Shown: piece by piece, positions 26,569-35,164 of the stretch | Numbering within the stretch: the first letter of the stretch is position 1 | Layout: each line of letters starts with the position of its first letter | NCBI RefSeq assembly: GCF_002998435.1 | Contig: NZ_CP027231.1 | Span: forward strand, 2,397,001-2,461,000 | Source of the DNA: Bacteroides zoogleoformans | GTDB taxonomy: Bacteria; Bacteroidota; Bacteroidia; Bacteroidales; Bacteroidaceae | Direction: 5' to 3' | Length of the DNA: 64,000 bases | Made by a program: the position numbers and the translations under genes | Notes under the pieces: model-generated | What the model was told of the DNA's origin: nothing | The model's input: the letters and a program-made list of their open reading frames with translations, nothing else | Databases searched by the model: none

Positions 26569-26573
26569 CTTAT

Positions 26574-26615
26574 GATTTTTTCTTAAAAAAACTTTGCTGT
26601 TTTTAAGAAAAAATC
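26574..26615 (+). terminator. Terminator after tadA
   Basis: A long AT-rich inverted repeat: GATTTTTTCTTAAAAA pairs with TTTTTAAGAAAAAATC around a loop of about ten bases. It separates tadA from the B12 operon, and its right arm overlaps that operon's promoter. Confidence 0.6.
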
Positions 26616-26624
26616 ATACCTTTA
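26593..26624 (+). promoter_or_regulatory. Promoter of the cobalamin riboswitch operon
   Basis: TTTG at 26593-26596 and TACCTTTA at 26617-26624, 20 bases apart, one mismatch to TAnnTTTG. Transcription would begin just before the riboswitch. Confidence 0.5.
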
Positions 26625-26633
26625 TACCGCATT

Positions 26634-26835
26634 TGGTTCATCGCGTTTGTTGGATTTTGTCCTGCTTGGGACTTTCAATTTCACACAACCGGATGATTAA
26701 AAGGGAATCGGGCGTAAATCCCGAACTGTCCTGCAGCTGTAAGTCGCGTTTCCGGGCAAGCACAATGTCACTGAGATTCTTGGGAAGACGTTTGCCACCG
26801 GGCGACAAGTCAGAAGACCTGCCTTTGCGTTGTCA
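26634..26835 (+). promoter_or_regulatory. Cobalamin (vitamin B12) riboswitch
   Basis: All core blocks are visible in order: AAAAGGGAA at 26699-26707, the CGGGCGTAAATCCCG stem, CTGCAGCTGTAAG, GTCACTG at 26767-26773, TGGGAAGACG, and the B12 box AGTCAGAAGACCTGCC at 26808-26823. Such elements bind adenosyl- or methylcobalamin and shut off B12 uptake genes. It ends about 40 bases before the btuB-like start, so sequestration of the ribosome site is plausible. Boundaries are approximate. Confidence 0.95.
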
Positions 26836-26870
26836 TTCAAAGCACCCTCGGGATGGGCTAAGATTGAAAA

Positions 26871-28925
26871 ATGTCAAGAAGAATATTCATACGTAGCAAG
26901 CGCCTGCTATCGGCGCTTGCATTGTGTACACTCGCAGAGTGTGCCATGGCACAGCGTGTCGGGGGGACGGACAGACCGAGCCGCCTCGACAGTATCCAAC
27001 ATCTATCGGAAGTAGTCATCACCGCCCGGCAGACCGGGCATGCCGTTATCCCCGTACAACAACTCTCGGGCAAGGAGCTTCAACGACTGAGCGTTCACAG
27101 CGTGGCCGACGCCATGCGTTACTTCGCAGGTGTACAAATCAAGGACTATGGCGGTATCGGCGGACTGAAAACCGTCAACGTGCGTTCTTTAGGCACCAAC
27201 CATACGGGAGTTTTCTATGATGGCGTACAACTGGGCAATGCGCAGAACGGTCAGATAGATTTAGGCCGCTTTTCACTCGATAATATGGAGGCTCTGCAAC
27301 TCTACAACGGGCAAAAGTCCACCATTCTGCAACCCGCCAGAGATTTCGCATCGGCATCGGCCGTCTATCTGCAGACACGCAAGCCCGAATTTGCCGGGAA
27401 AGACAAGAAAGATAACCTCAATATTGCACTCAAAGCCGGGTCGTTTGACACCTATAACCCTTCTGTCCTGTGGGAACATAAGCTTTCCGACAACCTCAGC
27501 TCCCAGCTCAGCACCGAGTATATGACTACTTCGGGACGCTACCGTTTCCGCTATGCCAAAAAGAACGGATACGATACCACCGAGGTACGCCATAACGGCG
27601 ATGTGCGTGCTTTTCGTATGGAGACAGCTTTGTTCGGCCGGATTCCCCGCGGCGAGTGGCGTGCCAAGGTTTATTTCTACAACAGCGAACGCGGCTTCCC
27701 CGGTGCCGCCGTGCGCGAAGAACCCGGCAAGTTCCGCCATCAAGACCGTCAATGGGACACCTCGGTGTTCGGACAAGGTTCGCTGCGCCGCCAATTCACC
27801 GACCGTTATACACTGCTTGCAAATGTCAAAGCGGCTTACGATTACCTGCACTATCTCAGCGACCCGCGGCTGGATGTGACCACGATGTACACCGACAACC
27901 ATTATCGCCAGACCGAAGCCTACTTCTCGGCCTCGCACCTCTATGATGTATGCGAATGGTGGTCGGTCTCCCTCTCCAACGACATACAGTACAACCATCT
28001 TAATGCAGACCTCGTGAACTTTGTCTATCCTACACGGTGGACGTTTCTATCCGCCCTGTCTGCAAGTCTGCATTGGGACAGGCTCTCCGCACAATTCTCG
28101 CTGCTCCATACTTATGCCGCCGACCATACCCGCAAGAGCGGCGGGGCGGCCGGCGATAAAAGCAAGCTGACTCCCACCGTGGCATTCAGCTACAAGCCAT
28201 TCGTCACCTCGACCGACCAACTTGCACTTCGCGCTTTCTACAAACGCATATTCCGCATGCCCACGTTCAACGACCTCTATTATACCTTCATCGGCAACAA
28301 GGAATTGAAGCCCGAATACACCACGCAGTACGACGTCGGGCTTACATACGGCAAGTCCCGGCCCGGCCGCATCCTCAAAAGGATAGAGTTGCAAGCCGAC
28401 GGCTACTACAACGAAGTGGAGGATAAAATCGTGGCTATGCCCACCAGCAACCAGTTCCGCTGGACAATGATGAACTTCGGCTTGTGCCATATTTGGGGAC
28501 TTGATGCCTCGGTAAAGGCAGACTGGCGCTTGGGAAAGGCCGATGTGTCTTCTCACGTCACATACACTTACAACAAGGCGATGGACCATACGGACAAGAA
28601 AAGCCGCTTCTACGGCGGACAATTGCCCTACGTCCCGTGGCATGCCTTTTCGGCCATCATCACCGCCGCCTATCGCCAATGGACGGCCAATTACAGCTTC
28701 ATCTACACCGGCGAGCGCTACGAGGCGAGCGCCAACATTCCGGAGAATTACACCAAGCCGTGGTATACCAGCGACCTGTCGCTGTCGTGCAGTTTCCCTT
28801 TCCGCAGGTGGGTGTTACGAGTTACGGCCGAAGTCAATAATATCTTCAATCAGCAATACGAAGTGGTGCAGTGCTATCCCATGCCGGGTACTAACTTCAA
28901 GATAAAACTGAACGTCATCATATAA
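26871..28925 (+). CDS. btuB: TonB-dependent cobalamin receptor (BtuB-like)
   Basis: A 684-residue outer-membrane receptor. Signal peptide to about residue 28, then LSEVVITAR as TonB-box-like segment and a plug domain with ADAMRYFAGVQIKDYGGIGGLKTVNVRSLGTNH, followed by a 22-strand barrel that ends in KIKLNVII. No carboxypeptidase-like N-terminal domain, unlike SusC receptors. The B12 riboswitch directly upstream and the BtuG-like lipoprotein 13 bases downstream identify the substrate as a corrinoid. In Bacteroides BtuB forms a tight complex with BtuG. Confidence 0.92.
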   Translation: MSRRIFIRSKRLLSALALCTLAECAMAQRVGGTDRPSRLDSIQHLSEVVITARQTGHAVIPVQQLSGKELQRLSVHSVADAMRYFAGVQIKDYGGIGGLKTVNVRSLGTNHTGVFYDGVQLGNAQNGQIDLGRFSLDNMEALQLYNGQKSTILQPARDFASASAVYLQTRKPEFAGKDKKDNLNIALKAGSFDTYNPSVLWEHKLSDNLSSQLSTEYMTTSGRYRFRYAKKNGYDTTEVRHNGDVRAFRMETALFGRIPRGEWRAKVYFYNSERGFPGAAVREEPGKFRHQDRQWDTSVFGQGSLRRQFTDRYTLLANVKAAYDYLHYLSDPRLDVTTMYTDNHYRQTEAYFSASHLYDVCEWWSVSLSNDIQYNHLNADLVNFVYPTRWTFLSALSASLHWDRLSAQFSLLHTYAADHTRKSGGAAGDKSKLTPTVAFSYKPFVTSTDQLALRAFYKRIFRMPTFNDLYYTFIGNKELKPEYTTQYDVGLTYGKSRPGRILKRIELQADGYYNEVEDKIVAMPTSNQFRWTMMNFGLCHIWGLDASVKADWRLGKADVSSHVTYTYNKAMDHTDKKSRFYGGQLPYVPWHAFSAIITAAYRQWTANYSFIYTGERYEASANIPENYTKPWYTSDLSLSCSFPFRRWVLRVTAEVNNIFNQQYEVVQCYPMPGTNFKIKLNVII

Positions 28926-28938
28926 AAAAGGAGGAAAT

Positions 28939-30102
28939 ATGGAGAAACTCTTAAGGTATTTTCTGTTTTGCTTTGCACTCAGCCTGTCAGTATCTGCCTG
29001 CCGCAGCGACGACGAGAACATCATCCCTCATCAGGAGGAGCAGGTGGAGCCCTCGCCGGAGGATCTAAGCACCGACATTAAAGGGTTCTTCCTGCTCAAC
29101 GAGGGGAACATGGGATCGAACAAGTGCACCCTCGACTACTACGACGCCTTGACGGGCAAGTACATCCGCAATATTTATGCGCAAGCCAATCCGGGTGTGG
29201 TGCAAGAGTTGGGCGACGTGGGCAACGACATACAGATTTACGACGGCAAGATATGGGCGGTCATCAACTGCTCTCACTTCGTGGAGGTGATGAACCAGAC
29301 CGATGCGCGGCACATCACTCAAATCTCCATTCCCAACTGCCGCTACATCACCTTTTCCGGCCGTTATGCTTATGTCAGTTCTTACGCCGGCCCCGTGCAG
29401 TTAGACCCCAATGCCCGCTTGGGATACGTGGCCAAGATAGACATCGACCGCCTGGCTGTTGTAGATACTTGCAACGTGGGGTATCAACCCGATGAACTGG
29501 TGGTTTACGACGGCCGGCTCTACGTGGCCAACTCGGGCGGTTACCGCTTCCCCAACTACGACCGCACCGTGTCTGTCATCGACTTGCAGACTTTCCGCGT
29601 CGTCAACACCATCGATGTGGCCATCAACCTTCATCGGTTAGAGGTAGACCGGCAGGGCTACATCTGGGTTTCATCGCGAGGCGACTACTATGGTGTACAT
29701 TCCAAGACCTACGTCATCGACCCGCGTACCGATACCGTTTGCGATGCTCTCGACGTGGCGAACACCGAAATGACCCTGTCGGGCGACTCCCTCTATATCT
29801 ACGGAACGGAATGGAGCTACGTCACCAATTCGTGGACTTTCAGCTATGCCATTATCGATACCCGAAGCCGGGATATCGTCACCCGTCGCTTTATCACGGA
29901 CAATACGGAACGAAGAATCAAGATGCCCTACGGCATAGCTGTCAACCCCGATACGCACGAGTTCTATATCACCGATGCCGGCAATTACGTATCTCCGGGA
30001 GACCTTTATTGCTTTACTCCCGACGGGTGTAAGAAATGGAGTGTCCGCACGGGCGACATACCTGCACACTTCGCCTTTACAAAGAAGAAACTTCATTATT
30101 AA
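28939..30102 (+). CDS. btuG: BtuG-like surface B12-binding lipoprotein (DUF5074 beta-propeller)
   Basis: A 387-residue lipoprotein: signal with SVSAC, Cys21, followed by RSDDEN, an acidic tail favouring surface export. The mature protein is a YncE/DUF5074-type beta-propeller: FLLNEGNMGSNKCTLDYYD, IQIYDGKIWAVINCSHFVEVMN, YVAKIDIDRLAVVDTCNVG, DELVVYDGRLYVANSGG, SVIDLQTFRVVNTIDV, each roughly one blade. BtuG proteins of Bacteroides bind B12 with extreme affinity and hand it to BtuB; family and position match. Orthology is by domain and context, not alignment. Confidence 0.88.
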   Translation: MEKLLRYFLFCFALSLSVSACRSDDENIIPHQEEQVEPSPEDLSTDIKGFFLLNEGNMGSNKCTLDYYDALTGKYIRNIYAQANPGVVQELGDVGNDIQIYDGKIWAVINCSHFVEVMNQTDARHITQISIPNCRYITFSGRYAYVSSYAGPVQLDPNARLGYVAKIDIDRLAVVDTCNVGYQPDELVVYDGRLYVANSGGYRFPNYDRTVSVIDLQTFRVVNTIDVAINLHRLEVDRQGYIWVSSRGDYYGVHSKTYVIDPRTDTVCDALDVANTEMTLSGDSLYIYGTEWSYVTNSWTFSYAIIDTRSRDIVTRRFITDNTERRIKMPYGIAVNPDTHEFYITDAGNYVSPGDLYCFTPDGCKKWSVRTGDIPAHFAFTKKKLHY

Positions 30103-30139
30103 TCACAATTATATTACTCATTTAAACATTTTAGCACGT

Positions 30140-31264
30140 ATGAAGAAGTTAATGAATTTAGGCTGTGCAATGTGCATTATTGCTTTCGCATTCACAGCGT
30201 GTAGCAAGGATGATCCGGAGCCTTTAAGCATCGGTTTGGCGGCACAGTATGAAACGCTCAACTGCAAGGTGCTGGATATTAAGCCGACCATTGCCAACGG
30301 CACGGCCGCCAAGTACAAATGGAGCTGTGGAGACTCTATCTACAGCACGGATGACGTCTTTACCTTTATCACAGCGGAAGTGGGAAAGAAAGACTTCGTG
30401 CTCACCGTGACCGATGCCGAAGAGAAGGTTTACACCGCCAATTTCGCCATTAATGTGACGGACGGAGGATATAAGAATATACAGACCTCCGTTATAGAAT
30501 ATGACCCGGCACCGTATGAGTTTATCAATACTTACGTGATTAAGAACAGGAACAAAGCTGCAGTAATAAAGGAGTTGAACGATATGCTGAAAGCCGGTAA
30601 GATGTTTAAGGAGATCGATATGGAAAGGGCATCCCGCAGAGGGCTTCCGATAGGGAGCATGGGCGGTTCTGCCGTACTGGGCTTCGACCACACGATTGTC
30701 AATGTGCCTGGCGAGGACGATTTCAAGATGGAAGCATTGCCGGATACCGGTCTGTCAGGTGTGGTATATGTGGCTTACGATAAGAATAAAAATAGCCTGC
30801 CCGATGAGGATGAGTGGTATGAGCTGAAAGGCGACAACTATGGTAAAGAAAAGGTGGAAAACCCGAATGCCTTCGTCACCTATTCATCCGTGGTTTATGA
30901 TCAGGACTGGAACGAGTTTGAGATCCATTATAAGGATGATTTGGAAAAACAGCCCTTAATGGTAGGGGAGGCTTGTTTTCCCGGTTACGACGATCAGGGT
31001 AATTTCATGAAAGATTCCGGATGGAGAGAACTTCCATTCACGATTAATTATAAAAGAGTTTTTGCCAATGAGGATAGAAAAGGGTATGTGTGCAATTTTA
31101 AGAACGCATTCAATATAGAAAACGCGGTGGATCAAAAGGGAAATAGCGTGAATCTGCCGGGTATCGACTTTATCAAGATTGTTGCCGGAGGCTTTGTTTT
31201 TAATGAAGGTACTCTTCCCGGTATAGCTGTTAGGGATATATATGACTGTCATTTAACCAAATGA
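30140..31264 (+). CDS. Lipoprotein of the B12 operon, duplicated family (copy 1)
   Basis: A 374-residue lipoprotein starting at ATG 30140, which begins the signal peptide (MKKLMNLGCAMC, lipobox FTAC, Cys21, then SKDDPEP). Residues 30-115 look like an immunoglobulin/PKD-like domain (YKWSCGDSIYSTDDVFTFIT, VLTVTDAEEKVYTANFAI). The C-terminal domain has GGSAVLGFDHTIVNV, VYVAYDKNKNSLPDEDEWYEL and NLPGIDFIKIVAGG. DKNKNSLPDEDE resembles a calcium-binding loop. I know the family only as a Bacteroides cell-surface protein of B12 loci; a corrinoid-capture role (perhaps BtuH-like) is inferred. Copy 2 follows 41 bases later. Confidence 0.8.
   Translation: MKKLMNLGCAMCIIAFAFTACSKDDPEPLSIGLAAQYETLNCKVLDIKPTIANGTAAKYKWSCGDSIYSTDDVFTFITAEVGKKDFVLTVTDAEEKVYTANFAINVTDGGYKNIQTSVIEYDPAPYEFINTYVIKNRNKAAVIKELNDMLKAGKMFKEIDMERASRRGLPIGSMGGSAVLGFDHTIVNVPGEDDFKMEALPDTGLSGVVYVAYDKNKNSLPDEDEWYELKGDNYGKEKVENPNAFVTYSSVVYDQDWNEFEIHYKDDLEKQPLMVGEACFPGYDDQGNFMKDSGWRELPFTINYKRVFANEDRKGYVCNFKNAFNIENAVDQKGNSVNLPGIDFIKIVAGGFVFNEGTLPGIAVRDIYDCHLTK
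30203..30550 (+). repeat. Direct repeat, copy 1 (lipoprotein N-terminal half)
   Basis: This stretch is nearly identical at the DNA level to 31360-31707, an offset of 1157 bases. It covers the segment from the acylated Cys region through the first domain. Beyond it the two genes differ at many positions, so the block is a recent duplication or a gene-conversion tract. Confidence 0.85.
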
Positions 31265-31305
31265 CTTTTTGTTTAACCAATGTTTTACTTTAAACTTTTT
31301 TTATC

Positions 31306-32418
31306 ATGAGAATAAAATTGTTTGTATTGAGTGTAATGGCTTTGGCCTTTGCAGGTTGCAGCAAGGATGATCCGGAGCCTCTGACTATCGGTTTGCAGGC
31401 ACAGTATGAAACGCCCAACTGCAAGGTGCTGGATATTAAGCCGACGATTGCCAACGGCACGGCCGCCAAGTACAAATGGAGCTGTGGAGACTCTATCTAC
31501 AGCACGGATGAAGTCTTTACCTTTATCACAGCGGAAGTGGGAAAGAAAGACTTCGTGCTCACCGTGACCGATGCCGAAGAGAAGGTTTACACCGCCAATT
31601 TCGCCATTAATGTGACGGACGGTGGATATAAGAATATACAGACATCCGTTATAGAATACGACCCGGCACCATATAGGCATATCAATACTTATGTGATTAA
31701 GAACAGAGATAAGGCCACGGTGATGAAGGAACTGAACGATATGCTGAAAGCCGGTAAGAAGTTGGAAGAAATCAATATCCACAACGGCTACCGCAGAGGT
31801 CTTCCGATAGGCTATATGGGCGGTTCTGCCGTATTGGGGTTCGACCATACGGTTGTCAATGTACCGGGTAAAAACGATTTCAAAATAGGAGCATCACCGG
31901 ATACCGATATAACAGGCGTGGTGTATGTAGCTTACGACAAAAACAAAAACGGGATGCCCGATGAAGATGAGTGGTATGAACTGAAAGGGGATAGTTATGG
32001 TCAAGAAAAATATGAGTATCCGAATTCATACACCAAATATTCTGCCCCTTATGATTTTAGTGAGTATGGATATATGAAACTCGATATTGAAGACAGTTTT
32101 GGAATAAGCGGTACTACTCGCATTTTACGAGGTTTCCCCGGATATGATGATCAGGGTAAGTATATGGAAGGTTCAGGGTGGAGAAAACCACCATTCACCC
32201 TTTATTACAAGGCAGTAGATGTCAATGATGACCATTTGGGGTATATATGTGATGCTATTAATTTCTTTAATATAGAAAACGCAATAGACAAAAATGGGAA
32301 GAGCGTGATTTTGCCGGGTATCGACTTTGTCAAAGTTGTTGCCGGAGGTTATCATATCAAAGCTTCTATTATCGGTCTAACTTTAAGGGATATTTATGAT
32401 TGTCATTTAACCAAATGA
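31306..32418 (+). CDS. Lipoprotein of the B12 operon, duplicated family (copy 2)
   Basis: A 370-residue paralogue of the preceding gene. The signal peptide differs (MRIKLFVLSVMALAFAGC, Cys18) and matches that of the next gene instead, while the first domain is almost identical to copy 1. The C-terminal domain has the same landmarks (GFDHTVVNV, VYVAYDKNKNGMPDEDEWYEL, ILPGIDFVKVVAGG, ending RDIYDCHLTK as copy 1 does) but has diverged in loops around residues 245-310. Inferred to be a surface accessory of B12 uptake. Different C-terminal loops may reflect different ligands. Confidence 0.8.
   Translation: MRIKLFVLSVMALAFAGCSKDDPEPLTIGLQAQYETPNCKVLDIKPTIANGTAAKYKWSCGDSIYSTDEVFTFITAEVGKKDFVLTVTDAEEKVYTANFAINVTDGGYKNIQTSVIEYDPAPYRHINTYVIKNRDKATVMKELNDMLKAGKKLEEINIHNGYRRGLPIGYMGGSAVLGFDHTVVNVPGKNDFKIGASPDTDITGVVYVAYDKNKNGMPDEDEWYELKGDSYGQEKYEYPNSYTKYSAPYDFSEYGYMKLDIEDSFGISGTTRILRGFPGYDDQGKYMEGSGWRKPPFTLYYKAVDVNDDHLGYICDAINFFNIENAIDKNGKSVILPGIDFVKVVAGGYHIKASIIGLTLRDIYDCHLTK
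31360..31707 (+). repeat. Direct repeat, copy 2 (lipoprotein N-terminal half)
   Basis: Partner of 30203-30550. A second, shorter duplication links this gene with the next: the spacer plus signal-peptide DNA at 31262-31358 (ACTTTTTGT, AACCAATGTTT, CACTTTAAACTTTTTTT-like blocks) recurs at 32416-32513 with few changes. Confidence 0.85.
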
Positions 32419-32460
32419 CTTTTTGTATAACCAATGTTTCACTTTAAACTTTTTTTAATT

Positions 32461-33549
32461 ATGAGAACAAAATTGTTTGCATTGAGTGTAATGGTATTAG
32501 CCTTTGCAGGTTGCCAAAACACAGAGTGGGAAAACGATTCAGCAATCGTTAACCAAAGTACAAAAGAAGTAAAGGCCTTGATAAACAGGCCTGTGGTAAT
32601 GGAAGCCCCTGTCAAGGGTGCCGATTCGTATGCGTGGTTCCGGAACGGAAAGTTGGTTTCTACGGATTCCGAATACACTTTCCAAGAAGAGAAGTCCGGA
32701 ATGTACGATGTGGTGTTGGAAACCTCTAAGCGTGGCGTGCAGAGCAGGGTTACTTATACAGTGACCAACTCTATCAGCCTTAGTTCGGAACTGAATCAGT
32801 TCGTGCTGAATTCCGACAACGGCATTCAGCCTCCCGGGCAGACGGGCTACTATTGGAATCAGACTTATACCAATACGAAGTTCCACGAGACTCCTCATTT
32901 TACTTTCTCGCACACGGGTACTAATTCCGGTTATGGATATTGGGACGGGTTCACCGTTTCCAATGTGTACGACAGTTCTAATTTCGGCACCTATACGACG
33001 GATACCATCCATTCGGGTTCCGTCAATTGGATTGCCCATCAGTGGGGGTGCATGGACAGGGATAACAGCAATACCAACTTTATGTTGGGCTATTGGGGAT
33101 ATTACGGTAAGGATATTCAGAGTTTCCCTATCGACCCAGAAAACATTCCTTATCCTACCGCTTTCACTGAAACCGGCTTCTCGAATTGGATCAAGTTAGG
33201 AGACGGTAATACCAACTATACTGTGACGTCTATCAGCTACACTAATAGCCCCTGGGCTTACTACGGCTGCAAGGAGGGCGACGGATTCGCCACGCCGTTC
33301 AACAGTCCTTCCGACTATCTCCGTTTGTTGGTTTTCCCCGTTTATGCGTCGGGCAACATCGGAAGTCCTGTGGTTATTGAGCTTGCTTGGTTTACTAATG
33401 TATTTAAAGGTATAAATGAATGGACAACAGAAGAATTAGGTTTCAGTAATGTCAGATACCTGCTCTTCCAGATGCGTTCGTCCGATTCGGGGCAGTACGG
33501 CATGAATACCGCAGCGTATTTCTGTCTGAACAATATTGTGATGCAATAG
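32461..33549 (+). CDS. DUF4465-family lipoprotein of the B12 operon
   Basis: A 362-residue lipoprotein. The start at 32461 gives MRTKLFALSVMVLAFAGC (Cys18), almost the same signal as the previous gene, but the mature protein is unrelated. Residues 40-105 form an Ig-like domain (YAWFRNGKLVSTDSEYTF, YDVVLETSKRG); the rest matches the DUF4465 pattern: YWDGFTVSNVYDSSNFGTY, NFMLGYWGYYGKD, SYTNSPWAYYGCKEGDGFATPF, and RYLLFQMRSSDSGQYGMNTAAYFCLNNI. DUF4465 proteins are often found in Bacteroides B12 loci. A corrinoid-binding function is inferred from the operon. Confidence 0.8.
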   Translation: MRTKLFALSVMVLAFAGCQNTEWENDSAIVNQSTKEVKALINRPVVMEAPVKGADSYAWFRNGKLVSTDSEYTFQEEKSGMYDVVLETSKRGVQSRVTYTVTNSISLSSELNQFVLNSDNGIQPPGQTGYYWNQTYTNTKFHETPHFTFSHTGTNSGYGYWDGFTVSNVYDSSNFGTYTTDTIHSGSVNWIAHQWGCMDRDNSNTNFMLGYWGYYGKDIQSFPIDPENIPYPTAFTETGFSNWIKLGDGNTNYTVTSISYTNSPWAYYGCKEGDGFATPFNSPSDYLRLLVFPVYASGNIGSPVVIELAWFTNVFKGINEWTTEELGFSNVRYLLFQMRSSDSGQYGMNTAAYFCLNNIVMQ

Positions 33550-33550
33550 A

Positions 33551-34852
33551 ATGTTAGGCATAAAAAATATGCTGAATAGAGGTTATAAACAGACTAAGTT
33601 CCTAATGCCGCTTGTTGCGGCATTAGGCTTGTCCGTCTTTTCTTCGTGCAGCCCGGACGAGGATATGAGCCCGATTGTCATAGAGAAGTCGGAGTCGGCG
33701 AAATTCTATGCAAAGAGTGAATTCACGACAAAAGAAGCGGTGGACGGCAAACGCGTGTGGAGAGTGGAGAGCGCGCCCGAGGCGGCCAACTATATCTTGC
33801 AGGATACGACGGAAAGCACGGTGTGCTTCATCCCCATCACCGCAGGAGACTATAAGCTGTCTTTGAATGCGATGAAAGACGGACGGGAGTATAAGGAACT
33901 GTACACCGTAAGTGTGGAGGCTCCTGAAAAAGAACCGTCGCCTTACATCGCAAAGATTTTCGACATTCTCCCCGCTCCGGGGCAGTTCACCAACCAACTG
34001 CCGTTGTATCGGCCCGATGGCGAGGAATGGGCGAGATGGACCGACTACATGAAATGGACGGAGCGCAGCTTGGTGGGAAAGGCGAAGGGCGAGCTTATCA
34101 GCTTGGGCGGATTCGGCGGCTACATCATCTTCGGATTCGACCATACCATCTTGAATGTGGCCGGGTTGCGCGATTTCCGTGTGGATGGCAACGCCTTCTT
34201 CGCCGCCGCCAACCCTAACCCAAACGCACCGAAGAAAGGTGGCAGTTGCGAACCCGGCATCATCGAGGTGGCCTATGACAAGAACAAGAACGGCAAACCC
34301 GATGACGAGTGGTACGAGATTGCGGGCAGCGAATACAATAACCCCAAGGCCATCCGCAACTACGAAATCACTTATTACCGTCCCGAAACGGAAGAAAAAG
34401 ACGCTGACTACGACCCTGAAAAGACGTTTATCACCATCAAGAAGTACATCCGCTGGGAAGACAATCAGGGCCATAGCGGCTATTTGGAAAAGAACACGTG
34501 GCACAACCAGTCCTACTATCCCGGCTGGGTGAAAGAGGACAAGCTGACCTTCCGCGGCACGCGCCTGCCCGATAACGCCGTGGAAGAGAGCGGCGAGGGA
34601 AAGTATTGGGTGCAGTATTGCTTCGACTATGGATATGTGGACAACCTGCCCAACGGCATGGCCGACAATGCTGTGGACATCGACTGGGCGGTGGACAAGG
34701 ACGGCAAGAAGGTGCATCTGCCGGGCATCGACTTCGTGCGCGTTTATTGCGCCATGCGGCAAGAGTGCGGATGGCTGGGCGAGACTTCCACCGAGATACA
34801 GGGAGCCACCGACCTTCATCTGAGCGGCAAACGGATTGCCACCCGCCCCTGA
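33551..34852 (+). CDS. Cell-surface lipoprotein of the B12 operon, distant paralogue
   Basis: A 433-residue lipoprotein that starts one base after the previous stop (or at the ATG at 33569). Signal ends VFSSC (Cys33) followed by SPDEDMS. The C-terminal two thirds share the landmarks of the duplicated pair: YIIFGFDHTILNV, IEVAYDKNKNGKPDDEWYEIAGSEY, WEDNQGHSGYLEKNTWHNQSY, FRGTRLPDNA, AVDIDWAVDKDGKKVHLPGIDFVRVY. All three thus form one family with a DxNxNGxxD calcium-like loop. Last gene of the B12 operon; a hairpin follows. Binding partner unknown. Confidence 0.82.
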   Translation: MLGIKNMLNRGYKQTKFLMPLVAALGLSVFSSCSPDEDMSPIVIEKSESAKFYAKSEFTTKEAVDGKRVWRVESAPEAANYILQDTTESTVCFIPITAGDYKLSLNAMKDGREYKELYTVSVEAPEKEPSPYIAKIFDILPAPGQFTNQLPLYRPDGEEWARWTDYMKWTERSLVGKAKGELISLGGFGGYIIFGFDHTILNVAGLRDFRVDGNAFFAAANPNPNAPKKGGSCEPGIIEVAYDKNKNGKPDDEWYEIAGSEYNNPKAIRNYEITYYRPETEEKDADYDPEKTFITIKKYIRWEDNQGHSGYLEKNTWHNQSYYPGWVKEDKLTFRGTRLPDNAVEESGEGKYWVQYCFDYGYVDNLPNGMADNAVDIDWAVDKDGKKVHLPGIDFVRVYCAMRQECGWLGETSTEIQGATDLHLSGKRIATRP

Positions 34853-34918
34853 GCAAACTGCAACTTTTGAGAGTTTGTTTGCATGTTGTTCGGTATTGTA
34901 GAAGAGACCGGGCAAGTC

Positions 34919-34962
34919 AACTGTTTGCCAGCTCCGAACCAGTTCGAAGTCGGCAAACAGTT
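34919..34962 (+). terminator. Hairpin after the B12 operon (possible terminator)
   Basis: AACTGTTTGCC at 34919-34929 pairs perfectly with GGCAAACAGTT at 34952-34962, with an inner CGAAC/GTTCG stem. The T-run after it is poor, so it could be a factor-dependent terminator or RNA-stabilising hairpin. The rest of the 34853-35164 gap holds only the regulator's promoter. Confidence 0.5.
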
Positions 34963-35117
34963 TAGAAACCACCTTAAAATGTGCATGACATACAGTATAT
35001 TAATGGCTCTGCATTCTTGATTTCTCTTGGGTGCGAGAGAGAAGAAAAATGAAAAATTACGCAATATTTCTTTTCCAATTTTCTCCAAAACAGACGCAAC
35101 ATCTGATATATTTACAT

Positions 35118-35125
35118 TATTTTTG
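35118..35125 (+). promoter_or_regulatory. Promoter -7 box of the PBP-AraC regulator
   Basis: TATTTTTG matches TAnnTTTG, 40 bases before the GTG start. No -33 TTTG is obvious. Confidence 0.4.
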
Positions 35126-35164
35126 TCTCAAATAACGTAAGCCTTCAAAAAATATCCAATAGCT

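Noticed and set aside
33623..34972. 449-codon frame antisense to the last B12 lipoprotein gene
   Set aside because: The plus-strand gene has a lipobox and family motifs and lies in the operon; the antisense frame has none.
34883..35020. A 45-codon frame starting MLFGIVEETGQV, like the N-terminus of riboflavin synthase alpha
   Set aside because: Similarity ends after about 12 residues, the frame crosses the hairpin after the B12 operon, and there is no further ribE-like sequence; treated as chance.
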